Assembly: GCA_905147135.1 (NCBI GenBank)
Contig: LR990057.1
Location: 1,984,001 to 2,048,000 of the forward strand
Direction: 5' to 3'
Source of the DNA: Blastobasis lacticolella
Lineage: Eukaryota; Arthropoda; Insecta; Lepidoptera; Blastobasidae
Length of the DNA: 64,000 nt
A model generated the notes under the pieces. The model saw only the letters and a program-made list of their open reading frames with translations. It did no database searches and was not told the DNA's origin. A program made the position numbers and the translations under genes. This document shows positions 51,216 to 62,268 of the stretch, one piece after another (positions within the stretch are counted from its first letter, which is position 1; every line of letters begins with the position of its first letter).

Positions 51216-51359
51216 ACACACATAAAACCACATTAAAAAATAATCGAGTGCGGCTCTGCCGTGGAAACGGCTATTGGTATAAACGCATAAAGTGACTATA
51301 GGTACCTTGTGTTACTATGAGTACAATAGGTACCTTGAGGGATATAATAACTTGTTTTA

Positions 51360-51510
51360 AATTATACTAGCCAGGCATTTGACCGCCATCTCACCAGGTG
51401 GTAAGTGACGATGCGGCCGAAGATAGAGCATGCCTGGAGCATGCCTGTCCAGGAACAGCCTATTCACTCTAGCCTTTTAGGCTTCTAGATTAAAATGATC
51501 AGAGAAAACA
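51360..51510 (-). repeat. Repeat J with an internal 15-bp tandem duplication
   Basis: 'ggtggtaagtgacgatgcgg' then 'gagcatgcctg' twice (51425-51450). Confidence 0.6.
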
Positions 51511-51669
51511 CTCGCAGGAACTTTATGATTTAGTAGACGTATACCGCCGCTTTTAGATTTAAATATTTACATAATTTATTTTATGTAGTATATTGCACAC
51601 GCATTTTATACGACGTTTTTCATCACATTTGCGAGGGAAAAAACAGACCTGTTTTGTTATTTACTTTTA

Positions 51670-51800
51670 GATGTTTTCCCTCACCGTAAGAGCATCGGTT
51701 AGTGTTCAACTAATACACATAACTTAGAAAAGAGTCATAAGTACATGGCCGCAGTGGGATGCGAACCCGGTACCTCGATTAGGCCACCGACGCGTTTATA
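51670..51800 (-). mobile_element. SINE-B 5' part
   Basis: Minus head with B box 'gggttcgcatccc', then 'gactcttttctaagttatgt' and 'gatgctcttacggtgaggga'. Confidence 0.8.
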
Positions 51801-52104
51801 TTGGCGATAGATATGATAACCAATGGAAATAGACCCAGCAACGACAATTCGTAAAAGTTATCCACGGCTCTCTATCTTATTTCCGAATTCATCGGAGTGA
51901 AAAATTACAAAGTTTTTCCATTAATTCCAACAGAGTACACTTTGCAACTGTAGATGGTGATATCTCGATTATTTATTAGGGTAGGTATATTAAGTATGAA
52001 TTAAAAAAATAGATGAGTACCTACTGTAAACGTATCTATTGTAATTTCATTAATAAAAATAATCGAAGACATTTTTGTGCGTGAAATTTTATTCTTAGGT
52101 TAGG

Positions 52105-52330
52105 TTAGGTGAGTAAGGTTTCCAGTTCTCCATGGGGTGGGGATTTGGGGAACTGTGGCTTTGGCAGTGGAGGGGCATTTGCCCGTTTTGCTGCCAGAGC
52201 AACGTGCTACAGAGGTGGGCAACGCATTGGCGATACACTTGGTGTTGCTAATGTCTATAGGCAGTGGTGACCACTTTCCATCAGCTGGCCCGCTTGCCTG
52301 TTTGCCTACCGTATGACATAAATCATCAAA
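52105..52330 (+). mobile_element. LINE family D 3' end
   Basis: 'ctccatggggtggggatttg', 'gaggtgggcaacgcattggc', 'cgcttgcctgtttgcctacc' and a short A tail. Confidence 0.7.
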
Positions 52331-52344
52331 AAATCATCTTCGCG

Positions 52345-52490
52345 CGGAAGGACCGGGGTTCGCCTTGACCATGATCCAGGATTTGGCAGATAAGGTAATT
52401 ACAGTGGATATACTTTCATATAACCTCCGTGACCGTGTTAACAGGGGAACCTGATCAGATTGGACCATGGTTACACATTCAGATCATTCC
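52345..52490 (-). mobile_element. SINE-B 3' part
   Basis: 'cgccttgaccatgatccagg', 'ttggcagataaggtaattac', 'aggggaacctgatcagattg'. Confidence 0.8.
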
Positions 52491-52544
52491 GAAATTTTAT
52501 ACATATGTTATATTTAATTTATTATCGAAAAGCAAGCAAATGTA

Positions 52545-52830
52545 TGTGTGTTTTATCAGGTGGTAGAACTCTGTCAAGCCTGAGGAGTCCGCCTGGGTGA
52601 GTACCACCGCCTTATCTATTTCTGAGGCCAAGCAACAATGCTTGCATTATTGTGTTCCGGTTTGAAGGATATGGTAGCCAGTTAAATTACTAGCATGAGG
52701 CATCTTAATCCTTACAGTGACAACGCACCTGGGGTTTTGCATTTTTGTTCCTTGCAAGCTAAATGTAAGAATCGTAGATGTTATGGGCGACAGTTACCAC
52801 TTACCATCAGAGGGCTTACCATGAACTCTT
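52545..52830 (+). repeat. Repeat L, longest copy
   Basis: 'ctgaggagtccgcctgggtg', 'agtaccaccgccttatctat', 'gtgttccggtttgaaggata', 'aatgcttgcattattg', 'gacagttaccacttaccatc'. A constant 3' end on an otherwise variable length fits a 5'-truncating LINE. Confidence 0.6.
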
Positions 52831-53379
52831 ATAGCAGGACCAAAACAGAATTGCTTTAGGTTTGAACGAGACAAGCTTATGTAACACGTATAGCGCTGTC
52901 TCGTGATCACGCGTTTCGTCTCCACTCCTAACAAGAACTTCAAATCTGTCCACTCTGATTGCTATAACCAACCTACTTCCTCATCCTATAACATTATTGT
53001 CATAAATCAACGCCGTAGCTCTAAATAACCCACTTAAAGCCTTACTTTCCCACCCGCAATATCAATTTGACTACGGGCGTTAATTTTAAACGAAACGGCA
53101 CCGCGGGACATTTCCCCGGGACGATTTTCCCGGAAAAAAACTTGCCACTTAACGGTTTTTTTTCCAGGCTACAAGGGGACGACCATAAACTTAGGTAAGA
53201 GATTGCTCTGGAGCTGAGTTTATCAATGTTTACGACAGCCATAATATTTGCTATTTACCACGCGCCCGGCCCGCTGTTTATAAGTTCGGACGGAGTCGGT
53301 TGCATTGATTGGTTGTGGTTCCGTATGTCTGTATGTATGGTGTCCAAAAGAGTAGACAATAGAGCCAACATAACAAATA
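52831..53379. other. Unassigned
   Basis: A GC-rich island with 'ccccgggacgattttcccgg' near 53115 is notable; no gene placed. Confidence 0.3.
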
Positions 53380-53720
53380 AATAAATAACCATTTATTTAT
53401 CACCAAAAAGCACAAAAATAATAGCAACGAAATATATACAAGAAAAAAATTTTAAATAAATAAAATATAAAAGCAGTGCAACGTAAGACACACGCCCCTG
53501 TTATTTTGCCATACCGTTTGAAATTGATACCTACGTACACACACACACTGAAAGTAAAAATAGTTATAGCATAATTTAATTTAATTTATTGTACAGTGTT
53601 TCAGTTGATAATTTATATTATGAATTAATTTATATATATATTTTTTTAACGTTTACTGCACACAGTAAAATACATAGAGAAACATCATACATATAGACGA
53701 CACAACAGGCATGGCTTTTT
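53380..53720 (-). mobile_element. Two retroelement tails (minus)
   Basis: 53381-53470 opens with an (aaat)n run and 'aaccatttatttatcaccaa'. 53640-53720 has 'acacagtaaaatacatagag' and 'gacgacacaacaggca', tail E. Confidence 0.45.
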
Positions 53721-54554
53721 TGTTATGAAATATGAATTATGTTTTTAAAGGTTAAATGTAAACGCTTTCGATTCTGTCTTTAAGTTTGTATTTATTTTAA
53801 ATAAATAAATAATAAAAGTGGTGAAAGTATAAAAGCTAAGCAACTTACAGCCCAGTCTCACACCCCAGACACCAGATTACAATGTTTAATAAAAGAGCCC
53901 GTCGTAACTGTGACTAGCCCCCGTATAAGTGGGAGCAAGTCGTTCCAAATCCTCGATTGACATTTCGTAATAGGCGAGTAGAGCTTGTCTAAGCTGAAAT
54001 GACGCGCCCCACTACTTAATTATTTGATTTCGATGTATGAGAGCAAATATTAATAACGACACTTCATCTGTGTGGGAGCGTCGACTGCTCCAATCGAACG
54101 ACGCGCGCTCCTACGTTTGAGTCTCTCTGGCAACTGAATGACCAATTACAACGCTACTTGTATATGTATTGCGTCCATATTTTAAATTTGCTTGTGTGTT
54201 AATGCGATAGTGGGGCGCGTCATTTTTGCTTAGACGAGCTCTAATGTCATTTAGGCAGAGTAGCGGCCCCAATCTACGACTACATTACGATTGAGGTAAA
54301 TTGGGTATTCTGCAAAAACTTGTATCCAATTGTGTTTATCCACAAACGAGCTATGATCAGATATACTAGATATTATAGTAGATTCAATGGAATGACACTG
54401 GAAAACCATTGAACTTAAATTATTCGCCGAATACAAAAATCGTGTCTAATGAGCAGTTATCCAATAGGTATCTAAAGTATTACTAACCACTCGATAGATG
54501 GCGCCACAACAATTTTGGTAATTGAAGATCGCTCGATCACTCTGAGTAAGTACA
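53721..54554. other. Unassigned
   Basis: 'cgacgcgcgctcctacgttt' and 'tggggcgcgtcatttttgct' near 54100 and 54210 are GC-rich spots. No element or exon supported. Confidence 0.3.
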
Positions 54555-54895
54555 TTGTACTGGATAATGGCCTATGGCATACTGCTGTGGGGACACGCTG
54601 CCGACTGGCACAATGTATTTGTATTGCAGAAAAGAGCTATTCGCGCGATTTATCAATTGAGACCTAGAACTTCACTAAGAGATTAATTCAGGAATATTGA
54701 TATAATGACAATGCCGTCACAATAATATGAGAATTTAATGTATGTTCATAAAAATTTACACTTATTTAAGAAGAATAGTGATGTTCATAATATTAATACG
54801 AGAAATAAAGATAAGCTTGTTGCTGGTGCTTGTCGTCTAGCCAAAGTCCACAAATCATTTATGGGTCAATATGTACGCTTTTATAATTAGGTTAT
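54555..54895 (+). pseudogene. LINE ORF2 post-polymerase region, stop-bearing
   Basis: Encodes WIMAYGILLWGHAADWHNVF then VLQKRAIRAIYQLRPRTSLR and a stop. After further stops comes NTRNKDKLVAGACRLAKVHK, SFMGQYVRFYN, TAG. 'YGILLWG ... LQK-AIR-IY' and 'NTRNK' are CR1-group ORF2 C-terminal landmarks. Confidence 0.75.
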
Positions 54896-55142
54896 ATATA
54901 GTATATCTGAATATGTAAATGACAAAAGTCCATGGGACTGAACTGCTATTCTATACAGGTATTTACTTTTAAGATAGTATATAGGACAAATAATGTATTA
55001 GTATATAAGACATGTTTAAAAAAAAAGAATTAACGTAGGCTCTGTGGGTTTCATGCCGTTTCTTTCCCCCACGGAGAACCACCTTGGAAGCGGCGTTAAT
55101 TTTCCTTCCTCTCCCACACATGGTGTCTCCTGTCCGCGCTAT

Positions 55143-55370
55143 GGTAGGGGTAGGGTAGTAGTTAGAGTAGGGGTAGGGTAGGGTAGGAGTAAGATAGCGG
55201 TAAGGCAGTATAGGGTGGGGTAGGGGTAAGATAGTGGTAGGGTCGGGGTAAGATAGTGGTAGGGTAGGGGTAAGGTAGTGGTAGGGTAGGGTTAAGGCAA
55301 TGGTAGGATAGGGTAGGGGTAAGGTAGCGATAGGGAAGGGATAGGATAGAGTAGGGTGGGAGCGACTACC
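55143..55370 (+). repeat. GTAGGG-type irregular minisatellite
   Basis: About 230 bases of variants of 'gtaggggtaagatagtggta'. Runs of three to five G recur every 5-12 bases on the plus strand. It is compositionally the reverse of the 11-bp array at 27955 and of the tracts inside the Helitrons. Helitron termini were not found around it. Confidence 0.75.
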
Positions 55371-55929
55371 TATCACATACAGCATGTGTGATGCACGCTC
55401 ACTTAAAAGTCTGTCTGGCGGTGGCGTGGGGGCCGGGTCGCTCTTTTCCCTCAAATATGGTTGAATTGGACGATGGCTGGGCCCTGCGTTATACTCGTGA
55501 ACGGGTGCTGCCTTGATGGACTGGCTTACTCTTGCTGTAGTTTTAGGTGGTTTTTCTTAATTATACTAGACATACCTACGAGTATATAATATAATATAGC
55601 GTTCCGGCTCTGCCTGGCATTGTCGAGCACGGTTCGGTCGTGGTTGGCGAGGGATACGTTTATCTACGGCCATAGGGCGGTCAGCGTGTCACTGTGTGTT
55701 TCCTTCCTACTTTCCTACCCTCCTTTTTGACGATTGAAAGAGATATTTAATGTCCTAATCAATAAAGAAAATTTTGAATTTTGAATTTTGCCACAATCAT
55801 ACAGATTTAAAAAAGAAGTTTTGGGGGAAAAAATTGTGGGAGCGCCATCTATTGATGTATTTTGAAACCAACTGACGATACCTACTGGAAAACTTTTCAT
55901 TGTGATCTATTGTGATCTAATTCTGCGAT
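55371..55929. other. Unassigned
   Basis: 'ttttgaattttgaattttg' near 55772 is a small tandem; no gene. Confidence 0.3.
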
Positions 55930-56045
55930 CGACGAGCTGAGTTGTTCAGTTGGTTAACATGCAAAGGCAATGGGTGTAGTATGTATAATAAGCATATATT
56001 AAAAAAAAATTATAAGTAGATAATCAGTTATCTAACACTATATTA
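55930..56045 (+). mobile_element. SINE-A, worn and internally deleted
   Basis: 'gacgagctgagttgttcagt' (head), then directly 'gggtgtagtatgtataataa' and 'taatcagttatctaacacta'. The B box region is missing. Confidence 0.55.
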
Positions 56046-56194
56046 ATTGAGATTAAATTGTGTCATTTGTAAATTAGCAGACTTGGGGCCCAACTGGTGC
56101 CTCTGTAAACTAGAAAATGGGTAGCGACAAGTGTCATTATAATCGGATTTGCCGTTAATAAGAAATTAAAATCTTGAATGAAAATTACAGTACG

Positions 56195-56440
56195 CTAGGT
56201 GCCCCTAGTGTTGCGGATGTCCACAGGGGGCAGTGACCACTTTCCATCAGTAGGCCTAGCACAAGTTGCTCTCGCGCGCGATAAGCGAGAAAAAGCGCTA
56301 CATAGGTATTGCTATCTCTTTCGTCTTAGTATTGAGAGAAAGAGACAAACGCTGTCTCGCGGCGCGAGCTTTGTCGTGGACACACTTGTGCTAGGGCCAC
56401 AGGTGGCCCGCTTGCCTGTTTGTCTGCCGCAAAACATTAA
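56195..56440 (+). mobile_element. LINE family D 3' end split by a MITE
   Basis: 'gggggcagtgaccactttcc' + 'atcag' resume as 'gtggcccgcttgcctgtttg' and an A tail after the insertion. Confidence 0.75.
56251..56399. mobile_element. 149-bp MITE, CAG duplication
   Basis: Ends 'ggcctagcacaagt' and 'acttgtgctagggcc' are inverted. CAG is repeated at 56248-56250 and 56400-56402. The host LINE D sequence is uninterrupted in the other copies. Confidence 0.8.
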
Positions 56441-56984
56441 AAAAAAAATTACAAATTTCATGTATGGTATGGCTACCATGTGTATATAGTCATTAGTATG
56501 TTACTTACTTAATATAAAATTTAAAATAACAGTATAATGTCATTATGTGATTATAGTAATTAAATATTTTTAATAAACAAATTATAAAATATGGTAAATC
56601 AGTTTCTTAAAAATTCGCATTATAGTTCAGTTATACATACAAAAAATATTATAATACGCCAATCTACTACAAATCCAAACCCAACTGAACCCTAAAAAAT
56701 AAATATCGGTTAGCATCATGTATTCGGACCTTAAAAGACATCCTCGTCGGCAAGCCGTTCGTTCCGGTTTATTTAAGGCAGTTTTACACGTTCATAAAAA
56801 ACCGGATCGCTTCTGCCGGATTAATCCGGTTTGACGTGCCGCTGGCATCTTATTTGCGTTTCTGTCATAAAACGCGGCAATGAGGTGACTGTGGTATTGG
56901 GAGATCTTTTGAAGGACTTCATAAAGAAAAGGAATGTTTTGTTTTTAAATACTGATGTTTCTTACTAGCCGTTCCTAGTGGCTT
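56441..56984. other. Unassigned
   Basis: AT-rich; 'aaaccggatcgcttctgccgg' and 'attaatccggttt' around 56800 form a loose inverted pair. Confidence 0.3.
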
Positions 56985-57172
56985 TCGGCCGCGCGCAGTT
57001 CGGATCACTCTAAATACTCAACGTTACCGCCGGATAAATAGTATCCTATGTGACTCGGGAATAAACATCCTATTAGTAAAGGCATCTTTTAAATTGGTCC
57101 ATTAGTTTTTGAGTTTATTCGTAATAACCAAAAAAAAATCTTTTCTCTTTTTAATATGAACATAGATATACT
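56985..57172 (-). mobile_element. Non-autonomous element, Helitron-like
   Basis: 'atagtatcctatgtgactcg', 'ggtccattagtttttgagtt' and the CTAG at 56968-56971 fit a common insect repeat; the strand is tentative. Confidence 0.45.
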
Positions 57173-57174
57173 AA

Positions 57175-57412
57175 CCGAGGCTCTTACGGTGAGGGAATTC
57201 ATCGTGATGAAACTTGCACATTCGCGCGACTGAATGTGTAACCATTATCCAATCTGGTCAGGTTCCGCTGGTAGCAGTGTCACAGAGGTCAGATAGCAGT
57301 TGCTCCACTGTAATGATCAAATCTGCCAAATCCTGGATCATGGTTAAGGCGGACCCCGGTCCCCCATGCGCGAGAGCACAAGCGGGACATTAACGCCAAG
57401 TAGATTATTTAT
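57175..57412 (+). mobile_element. SINE-B, 5'-truncated
   Basis: 'tcatcgtgatgaaacttgca', 'aaatcctggatcatggttaa', 'gacattaacgccaagtagat'. Confidence 0.8.
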
Positions 57413-57537
57413 TGAATAAGAATTGTAGTTTCTTCTTAACTAATAGCTAACTTTGAGTAGTCTATGATACAATACAATAGAATACAAAAACTCATTATTT
57501 GCACGCTACAGGATACATATATGCTAATTAATATAAT

Positions 57538-57625
57538 CATCATCGTCCTAGCGCTTATCCCGGCCTCTACCAGAGTCCGCTTTCTTACTCAATCTTCTCC
57601 ACTTCGCCCGGTCTTCGGCTTCCTC
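57538..57625 (-). mobile_element. RTE-type LINE 3' end
   Basis: 'cgtcctagcgcttatcccgg' and 'cttctccacttcgcccggtc', matching 15826-15910. Confidence 0.65.
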
Positions 57626-57859
57626 TTACATGCAATATATTGTGAATTCAAAACCACCAATATGCCAGATGAAATAATATATGGAAAATATACACAAACT
57701 CGATATCTGTACACAAACACAACAAAATCCGTTCCCAATCTCTAATAGAACACCAAATAATGCTCTTACGACAACATAGCTGACCGTACGGCTTATTTAA
57801 TTACGCATTCCTGGAACCTTACACAAAACAGGCTGACTACGAACCGTTAAAGCTACTTA

Positions 57860-57985
57860 GGTACTCGGTCCACGTAGCGACGTAGCGTACTAGGTGACCG
57901 CTACGTGTGCTACGAACGTCGTTTTCAATTTGAGCCCATAATCGGCGTAGCGGACAGCTACGCGCGTAGCGTCACGATTGGGATA
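57860..57985. repeat. CGTAGC / GCTACG palindrome cluster
   Basis: At least eight 'cgtagc' or 'gctacg' hexamers in ~125 bases, in both orientations ('cgtagcgacgtagcg', 'cgctacgtgtgctacg'). Possibly a worn MITE. Confidence 0.6.
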
Positions 57986-58074
57986 GGAGTGTCTGGGATT
58001 TCAAATATTAATTTTAAATAGTAAGTGTGTTTAGTGTCTGTGGAGTGCTTTTTGTTATAGTAGTTGGTGATTTT

Positions 58075-58200
58075 CTGTCAACTACACTTTCACTACACAT
58101 GTTATCGGGTTAGATACCACGGTTAGTATTGTTTTTGCCTCGATATTTCGACGCATGCGTCATGGTCACGATGCCATGGTTCTGGTTCTGTCAACTAGTC
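58075..58200. repeat. Relative of the 45.4-46.1 kb foldback end
   Basis: 'acactttcactacacatgtt' resembles 'acactttcactacacatatt' at 45383. It is followed by 'cgatatttcgacgcatgcgt' where the foldback has its 'cggcgtttcgac' block. Confidence 0.4.
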
Positions 58201-58334
58201 TAAAAAGCATTGTTCTTCAGACGAATATTGTTATAAAACGAGGCAACACAGCTAGGTTTCTGGGCACTATCTCGGAGGACAGCAGTGACTACGACTTATT
58301 ATTTCAATTAATTTGTTATGGACACTAGGTGAAC

Positions 58335-58568
58335 CCTACCAATGTTCTTAGGGTGAGGTAAAACATCGTGATAAAACCTACACATTTAGGTTGGATCAAG
58401 GTTACACTTCCGTGACCCTGATAACAGGGGTTTTCCTGTTAACAGGGTCACGGAGGTCAGATAGCAGATGCTTTACTGTAATTACCTGATCTGCCTAATC
58501 CTGAACCAACAATGCGGTCCCCAGGCTCTTTTGCGTGAGAGCAAAACCGTTATATTGACACCAATTTC
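58335..58568 (+). mobile_element. SINE-B with local inverted duplication
   Basis: The body carries 'ccgtgaccctgataacagg' immediately followed by its inverted copy 'cctgttaacagggtcacgg', then 'gtaattacctgatctgccta' and the tail. Confidence 0.75.
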
Positions 58569-59119
58569 ATTTATAAACATCTGTAAACTAAGAATTTGTG
58601 ATTGGCTTTCGGGTAACTATTTCATAAAAACTAGTTTCTAAAAGTATCTATAAGATTACTAGAATTGTCCTGTGAAAAAGGAAATAAGTTATACTATAGA
58701 AACTAACTAGCTTTCTTCTTTATTCTATGAAAAGGAAAAAAATCATGATTACACATACTCGTACACCCTCTACAAGAAACACTAGATGCGATAAAACATT
58801 CAGCCCCAAGATTACACACAGCGTGTTCCAAAACCGGTTATAATGTTAAACAAGATAGCTCGAACCGGCCGTCGGCTCCCATCTTATCTTTATTACCCTT
58901 CATACGGCAGCATGCATCATGTTGCGTCCTAGATTCGGGAGCCTTCGAGACACGTACGCGGTTGATCAATCTTGGAGGGTTTTTACTATGTTTTTACTAT
59001 GTTTTTACTAGTATTTACTGGTATTGATAGTAAGCAAGTTGATGTCCCTGGAGACGCAAGTGGAGAAGACTGGTTTTATGGAGGCGTTTGTGGTCAATAC
59101 ATGCGTAGAATTTATATAT
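58569..59119. other. Unassigned; short tandem at 58981
   Basis: 'tttttactatg' occurs three times in a row at 58980-59010. Confidence 0.4.
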
Positions 59120-59207
59120 TTACTTGTAGTTTTAGTATTCATTAATAATACCTAGGTTATAAATAGCGACTCGGCTATTAATGCCATACGAATAAATAAA
59201 AACATGG
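59120..59207 (+). mobile_element. Retroelement tail M
   Basis: 'tacttgtagttttagtattc', 'gactcggctattaatgccat' and an (aaat)n end, matching 39394-39476. Confidence 0.6.
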
Positions 59208-59599
59208 GTTATGCGAAATGGATAAAGGATTTCCGCTCATGGCTGGAAATAAAATGAAAGTTTTTAATTTAGGAATTACTGCTAGTCCTATTATAGGAGA
59301 CAGGAAATCTGCTCTAATGTGAAAACAACTGCATTGTAATTTAATATATAACTTAAGATCTGTCTGAACTTAAAGATTGTTATAATTATGTAACATTATA
59401 CTCTGTAAGGTCGTAATTTTGGCAATTTTTTTTAAATTATTATTATTTATAATAAAAGCTTGGCGCAATGGCGAAATTCTTTTAACTATATTTAAGTCAC
59501 ACGGCATTACATTTTTATATAAATGATAGCTTAGTTGTATTAGTTACTTCTTATTCATACCTAATTTGTGTGCGCATATACTGTATCAAGTAAATTAAT
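59208..59599. other. Unassigned, AT-rich
   Basis: No motif or exon recognised. Confidence 0.3.
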
Positions 59600-59712
59600 A
59601 AATAGTCACCTTAGCGTTAATATCCCGGTTATGCTTTCGCACACGAGATTCCGGGGCCCGCCTTGACCATGATACAGGATTTGGCAGATCAGGTTAATAC
59701 AGGAACTGTCCG
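59600..59712 (-). mobile_element. SINE-B 3' fragment
   Basis: 'accttagcgttaatatcccg', 'gcccgccttgaccatgatac', 'ggatttggcagatcaggtta'. Confidence 0.75.
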
Positions 59713-59839
59713 AGGAACGACGCAAGTAAATCAATAAATACTTCCAACCAATTTTATTATCATTTCATAATTCTCTCAAGACTAAATCTGTATACAGAGC
59801 TGAGAAGTGTTCGTACATTTCCCACTCATCATGCAAAAA

Positions 59840-59995
59840 ATTTACCAAGGCAAATTACTAATTTGCAAATCACCTAAAATCGTTCGACCTCAATCTGGCA
59901 TAATGGGAAAAAACGATGAGGCCGAATATGGGGCGCGGTTATTCAAAAATATGTCTACTCACTCTTGCCTTGCCACCAAGGCTGTTCGTAGAAGG
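59840..59995 (-). repeat. Repeat J, worn
   Basis: 'aacgatgaggccgaatatgg' and 'tactcactcttgccttg' parallel the J blocks. The 126-residue plus frame over it is a shadow. Confidence 0.4.
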
Positions 59996-60384
59996 AAACC
60001 CAGTCAGTTAGGCGTGTTTATAAAATTGTTCTTTCTTTTCAATCCAAATGATAAACGAGTCAATAAAAAAAAACGTTTATTTCAGGAATATACCCTTAAA
60101 ATACATTATAGACAGTGTAATAAGTCAGTTTTACAGTTTATTTTTATTATTAAAAACAATTCAATTTGTATGTTTATCAAAATATGACCTCCAAAAAGGG
60201 CAGGAAGGTAATCGAGTAAATGTATGAGAATATGTATGAATGTGGAAGGGTCAAAAGAGGTGTGTCAGGATTGTGGAGTCTGCCTCTCGATAATCTCTGC
60301 TTACTCTTATGAGATACAGATTTGAGCGTGTATGTATGTTAATGAGCCACCTGATGGAAGACGGTAACTGCTTACAATAATGCG

Positions 60385-60513
60385 TAGGCCTTGTTCGCAC
60401 CGGTCGTACAACCGTAGTCGTGCGACGGGCGGATTTAAGGTCTCCTATGGGTCGGGCGACGTCCGTCGTACGACCATGGTCGCACGATCGTTGCCAACTA
60501 GGACAGCGCGTTA
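60385..60513. mobile_element. Palindromic MITE family P
   Basis: 'ggtcgtacaaccgtagtcgt' on the left, 'gtacgaccatggtcgcacga' and 'tgccaactaggacagcgcg' on the right. The left terminus is worn. Confidence 0.75.
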
Positions 60514-61489
60514 CGCCCACAATTGGGTGGTAGCCTGATTTGTTTCAAAAAGTGAACTGTTGAAACACAATATTGGTACACAATCTATTTTAATATAATG
60601 AATATGCAACCCACTTACCTAATCTTAAAATTTTAGTAAAGAACACTTGGTATATGGTGGCACTCGCTGTCTTCCTATAACGTAATCTGAAACAATGATA
60701 AAAATATATTAATTTAATATTTTTACAAGGTGTCACTGTGATGGAAATAGAGCTACTTCGGACAGCACTGTCTCGGATGCAGATCGGAAGCGTGCAATGC
60801 GAGTCAAAAGCTAATATCATTCGTCGTCAAGTGGGGAGAACTAAATGTCGTCAAGCTGCTTGATTAGGCAAGTCAACTGTCGTATTTTATGGTATATCCC
60901 GTAGTTTAGCTGCTCGATGTGAAAAATACAGGCCATAACATCGTCAAGTATATTTGAATTGACCGTTCACTCTCCGACTCACGCTCCGACTCATTGCAGG
61001 TACCTACGGAATTAATAATAATAATTTATATGGTTAAAATTGAATTTTTTAAAAGAAGAAAATGAATTCGTTGTAAACCCGCGTTGTCTCGTATTTTTTC
61101 CTTAAATTCAATAATTTTAGATTACGTGAGTGGCCATAATAAGGGCCAATACGGTTTTAAATTTTAAAAGGTAAAATATATAAATTTACTAAATATTGCT
61201 GCAGACATTAATAACTGTTTATTAACTGGGCTGTTTGATCTTTTCTTACTTTGTTGCAATGAAACATGAATTTGGTTATTGAATGATAGTAATCATACAG
61301 AAAGCATACGAGTCCGTCCATATTTACTACACTAATGGACCGGTAACCATAAAAATTATAACACTATAAAGAGAGTTGATAATATCTCACCAAGAACTTT
61401 TAGCTTCGAGGACCTTCTGATCTGAAATGAAATCTCTCTACGAATGAACATCTTAAAGTACTAACATTCATTTAAACTAAAAAAAATGG
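60514..61489. other. Unassigned
   Basis: The minus frame at 60590-60820 has no recognisable domain. AT-rich. Confidence 0.3.
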
Positions 61490-61785
61490 TCGTGTCCCGG
61501 TTGTTCTCTCGCGCACGAGGGCCCGGATCAGGATCAGATAATTACAGTGGAGAGCCTGCCATCTGACCTCCGTTACCCTGCTACCAGGGGAACCTGACCA
61601 AATTGGATCATGATTACGTACTCCAGACACCTTTCATCACAATATTTTCGCTTACCGTAAGACTATCGATTAGCATTCAACTAATGTACCTAACTCATTG
61701 ATATATGACCGCAGTGGAATTCGAACCTCGTACCTCTCGCTTACGAGTCCAATACCTTAACCACTCGGCCACGGGCGCACCTACC
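61490..61785 (-). mobile_element. SINE-B, full length reference copy
   Basis: Minus strand: 'gtggccgagtggttaaggta' (A box), 'gactcgtaagcgagagg', 'aggttcgaattcc' (B box), 'cattagttgaatgctaatcg', 'gatccaatttggtcaggttc', 'ggtagcagggtaacggaggt', 'gggccctcgtgcgcgagaga'. The head folds like a tRNA with a conventional A and B box, but the isoacceptor was not assigned. Confidence 0.88.
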
Positions 61786-61984
61786 AACACAAAGGAAGCT
61801 GCACTTTTCTCGTCTTACCTACGGACGACTTTAATCCCGAAAATGTTGTAGGTTCCCGAAAGCATTTTATAGCTAACACATTCTCAAATTCCACGTGAAA
61901 ATTGCGTGCAAATGGAAGCAGCTACATTTTACTCACATTGTAACCGTGTTGTGTCCGAGTAGAATATTGAAGTCTTTCATATAT

Positions 61985-62268
61985 TTATTTAATAATAATA
62001 ATAACAAATAATCGTGGACAAATTCACACACAGCGCCATCTAGCCCCAAAGTAAGCAAAGCTTGTATTATGGGTGCTAGATAACTGATAAACTACTTATA
62101 CATATACTTTTAAATACATACTTATTATACATAGAACACCCAGACCCGTAACAGAAATTAAAATTCATCATTTCAATTTCTGCCCGGCCGGGAATCGAAC
62201 CCGGGACCTCTTGCAGACCTTGCAGTGGCAGATCGGCATGTGACCACTGAACCACTCAGGTCGTCAAA
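61985..62268 (-). mobile_element. SINE-A with duplicated head segment
   Basis: Full-length order on minus, but 'cttgcagacc' / 'ttgcagtggcag' shows a ~10-bp duplication next to the anticodon region. Confidence 0.8.

Noticed and set aside
59807..60187. 126-residue plus-strand protein
   Set aside because: The first half overlaps repeat J and the second half is AT-rich noise with Lys/Ile/Phe runs; no domain.
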